Source: Tetrahymena elliotti 4EA
Taxonomy: Eukaryota; Ciliophora; Oligohymenophorea; Hymenostomatida; Tetrahymenidae
Length of the DNA stretch: 64,000 nucleotides
Direction of reading: 5' to 3'
Assembly (NCBI GenBank): GCA_000231825.2
Contig: JH720307.1
Location: 892,880 to 956,879, forward strand
The position numbers and the translations under genes were made by a program. Shown here piece after piece: positions 61,647 through 64,000 of the stretch; within the stretch, counting starts at the first letter, position 1, and each line of letters starts with the position of its first letter. Under the pieces are notes generated by a model. The model made no database searches and had not been told where the DNA came from. It saw nothing but the letters and a program-made list of their open reading frames with translations.

Positions 61647-62335
61647 ATAAAAAAACTTAAAAATTGCTTATAAAATAATAATTAGAAAATTTAATAATTA
61701 TTTAAGGGAAAATAAAGTAAAATTATGACATAAATTATTTAAAATAAACTCAATCTCACATGAGAATAAATATAATAATATTACTATAAAATAAATTCAA
61801 TAAATAAAACAAAAGAACAACACACAGAAAACCAATTTTCAACAAAAACTTTTTCCTTTTTGATAAATAAAAATATAAAAAACAAATAGATAAATTTTGA
61901 ATATGTTTAAAACAAAATTTTCAACCAATATGGTTTTTTCTAAACATTTTTGAAATAATTATCAGTTAATTATATAAAATAAATTTAATTTATATTGTTT
62001 GAAATTTACTTTACTTATCTTTCTATCTATTTACTTATTAAAATATTGACATATTTAATCTTTGTTTTTCATAATTTAATTAATTCAAATTCCTTTATTT
62101 TAAGATATATATTTTCATAGATCGCTAATTAAGTGATATCTTAGCTAAGTTTCTAAATTAAAAGAAAGTAGCCTTTATTAAATGATGATTTAGTAAATTA
62201 TATATAAAAAGCTCGAAAGTTTAGACAAACAATTCATTAATATAACATAAAAATGTTTTAATCCATTAATAATAAGATATAATAGTAATTATTAGTATAT
62301 TTAGGAAATCTAGTGGCTAATTTTACTCCTTTCAC
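61647..62335. other. AT-rich convergent intergenic region
   Basis: About 690 bp between 3' ends of the Ser/Asn/Gln-rich gene (+) and the small helical gene (-). Nothing recognised. Confidence 0.5.
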
Positions 62336-62901
62336 TCATTTTTTCTATTCAGAAGTTAATTAATTGACCTCAAATTTTCTTGAAAAATCCATATTTAAAG
62401 CTTAATGCAAGTATATATTTTAAATTTCAGATTTAGCTCTCAAATCAAGAGCTTTTTCATATTTTTCAATATCGGGCTTTAATTTTTCATAATCGCGATG
62501 ATTTGCTAGTAAAGCACTAAGCTGATTGTCTAGCAACAAATTTTGTAGAGACAAAAGAATGCATAATCTACTAATATCACCTAAATCAATCAATAAAAAT
62601 ATTAAGTAAATATTCTGAAAATATAAAATATTTACTTTGAAGCTTCTTCTTTTTCTCTTCATCATTTTCAATTATCATTTAAGTAATTTGTTCTTTTAAG
62701 TTATATTATTAATAATTTTATTATACAAAACTAAAATATTTCTTTAATGAATTGAATTTAAGAAGATCAATTGAAATATTTACAAGTAAGCCTGTCTTAT
62801 AATTAATAATAAATAGCCTTTTAAGCACTACGCTAGAAAAAGTATACTTCATTTTAGTAGCCTTCATAATTTTCTTTTTCTAAGATTTACTATTCATTCA
62901 T
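62336..62901 (-). CDS. Small helical protein of unknown function
   Basis: Exons (62901-)62784, 62692-62636 and 62580-62336 join in phase to 139 residues from the internal ATG at 62901, TGA 62338-62336. Sequence includes EKENYEGYQNEVYFFQRSAQ, EEKKKLQSDISRLCILLSLQ, NLLLDNQLSALLANHRDYEK, and a Glu/Lys tail; it is almost entirely helical and coiled-coil-like. The frame continues open upstream (VDYFINILQNLTYKKIEWFL) to about 63020, so the true N-terminus may be longer. No family recognised. The three-exon phase agreement makes it a real gene rather than a chance ORF. Confidence 0.65.
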
Positions 62902-63429
62902 TTCCTGTAAAAACCACTCTATTTTTTTATAAGTAAGATTTTATAGAATATTAATGAAATAATCAACTAAAAAATTATATTTCAACTCAAAATAATAAAT
63001 GGATATTTATTCAATTCCAAATAAAATAAATAAATATGAGACCCTTAAATACATTTTATAAAATCAAATAATTAACCAAAATAATAAAAATGTAAGTATT
63101 TTATTCTAAAATTAAATTAAAATAAAAAATTATTTTTATTATTTAAAAATTAATGATAATTAATATTTTGTCTATGCTATGAATACAAGGAATAAGTAAT
63201 ACAAACAAGCTTAATTTGAATAGATTAATATTTTTAAATTTATTTATAGTTTTAATTATAAATTATCTATAAAAAATGAAATAAGGTATGGGATTTAAGT
63301 CCAACCAAACACAATAAAAATCTAAAAATATTTTCAAGTCAACATTTTATATGTGAATTTCATGAATAAACAAAATATTTGATGAACAGGATTTTTTTTA
63401 TATATTTATTAATGAATTGGAATAATTTT

Positions 63430-63600
63430 ATATAAAATATATCTTAGTCTAGATTGGATTTGAATTTTCGAAATCGAATTAAACTCCATCTCTAAATATT
63501 TGTCCATTTTTATAGATGAGGATTATCTTGTTAGAGCAAAATAATTAAAATGAAATACTTCTAATATCCATAGCTTCATTTAGAATCTCGAATTAAAACA
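63430..63600 (-). CDS. Possible exon of a gene near the right edge
   Basis: A minus-strand stretch following an AG reads EILNEAMDIRSISFQLF, CSNKIILIYKNGQIFRDGVQ, FDFENSNPI, with clearly higher GC than the surroundings. I could not find a matching start or stop, and the frame then drifts into hydrophobic low-complexity sequence, so the exon end is unknown. It could belong to the helical gene to its left or to a gene cut by the window edge. Confidence 0.3.
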
Positions 63601-64000
63601 AAAAAGCATAACTTTTTTTATTTATTACTTACTAAGAAGCTATAAAATATGATCAATATATTAAATTTGTTAAAATAAAAAATTAGAATCAAAAAATATA
63701 AAATAGCAAGGTCATTAAAAATAAAGTGGTTTACTTTGACAGGTTATTATTTTTGAATTAATTATTGTAATCTAATTATTACAAAATTTTTTTTTAGAAT
63801 AGAAACTTTAATTTGGCTGTTTAACGAGTAACCTTATAAATTAAACTTATGAAATATATTATAGAACTACCTCAATAAATTTATTAATTGGAAATACTAT
63901 TTTGAACATTTTTTCTTAAAATAAAATTATTTTAAAATAGTTTTATGAAGAGAAAGATGATAAATATTAATATATTAGTTGTATTTAAGATAAATGATGG
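63601..64000. other. AT-rich sequence at right edge
   Basis: No gene, RNA or repeat recognised in the last 400 bases. Confidence 0.45.

Overview
The window reads as macronuclear-type DNA of an oligohymenophorean ciliate, most like Tetrahymena. It is extremely AT-rich. Long reading frames appear only when TAA and TAG are read as glutamine and TGA is the sole stop, and genes are interrupted by AT-rich GT..AG introns of roughly 50 to 400 bases. Conserved genes support this code: the proteasome beta-3 gene, the Rab11 gene and the septin gene each give full-length family members with in-frame TAA/TAG at glutamine-type positions and end at TGA. Most ATG-to-TAA/TAG frames under the standard code are fragments or shadows of these genes.

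Layout, left to right. 0.4-1.8 kb (+): intron-rich DMT/EamA-type membrane transporter. 3.4-5.5 kb (-): leucine-rich-repeat protein with an N-terminal low-complexity and kinase-like region. 6.1-14.5 kb (+): one giant Gln/Asn-rich protein (about 2,750 residues) with two families of internal repeats. 16.4-17.1 kb (+): small Ser/Asn/Gln-rich protein. 18.7-20.0 kb (-): 20S proteasome subunit beta 3. 21.1-22.4 kb (-): coiled-coil protein. 22.5-22.8 kb: 79-bp tandem repeat interrupted by a 100-N assembly gap. 23.5-27.2 kb (+): TPR protein with an acylation-type N-terminus. 29.0-31.6 kb (-): septin with a C-terminal transmembrane anchor. 35.2-39.2 kb (+): 6-TM K+ channel with a cyclic-nucleotide-binding domain and a CCHC zinc knuckle. 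39.5-40.7 kb (-): damaged PDDEXK_2 (Rpn-type) nuclease/transposase-like gene. 43.8-48.4 kb (-): 1,438-residue coiled-coil/low-complexity protein. 48.9-52.7 kb (-): ubiquitin-specific protease. 53.3-54.3 kb (+): Rab11-type GTPase. 56.6-61.6 kb (+): large Ser/Asn/Gln-rich protein. 62.3-62.9 kb (-): short helical protein of unknown function.

There is no operon logic. Genes are individually spaced, in divergent or convergent pairs, separated by 0.3-3.6 kb of AT-rich DNA. Housekeeping functions (proteasome, deubiquitination, Rab11 trafficking, septin, ion channel) are mixed with lineage-specific low-complexity proteins. The most unusual items are the damaged PDDEXK_2 gene with a possible slippery site, the tail-anchored septin, the channel that joins a cyclic-nucleotide domain to a zinc knuckle, and the giant repeat-bearing Q/N protein. 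Exon boundaries were read by eye from GT/AG signals and phase. They are firm for the proteasome, septin, Rab11, TPR, channel and both coiled-coil genes, where the exon lengths sum to whole codons. They are tentative elsewhere.
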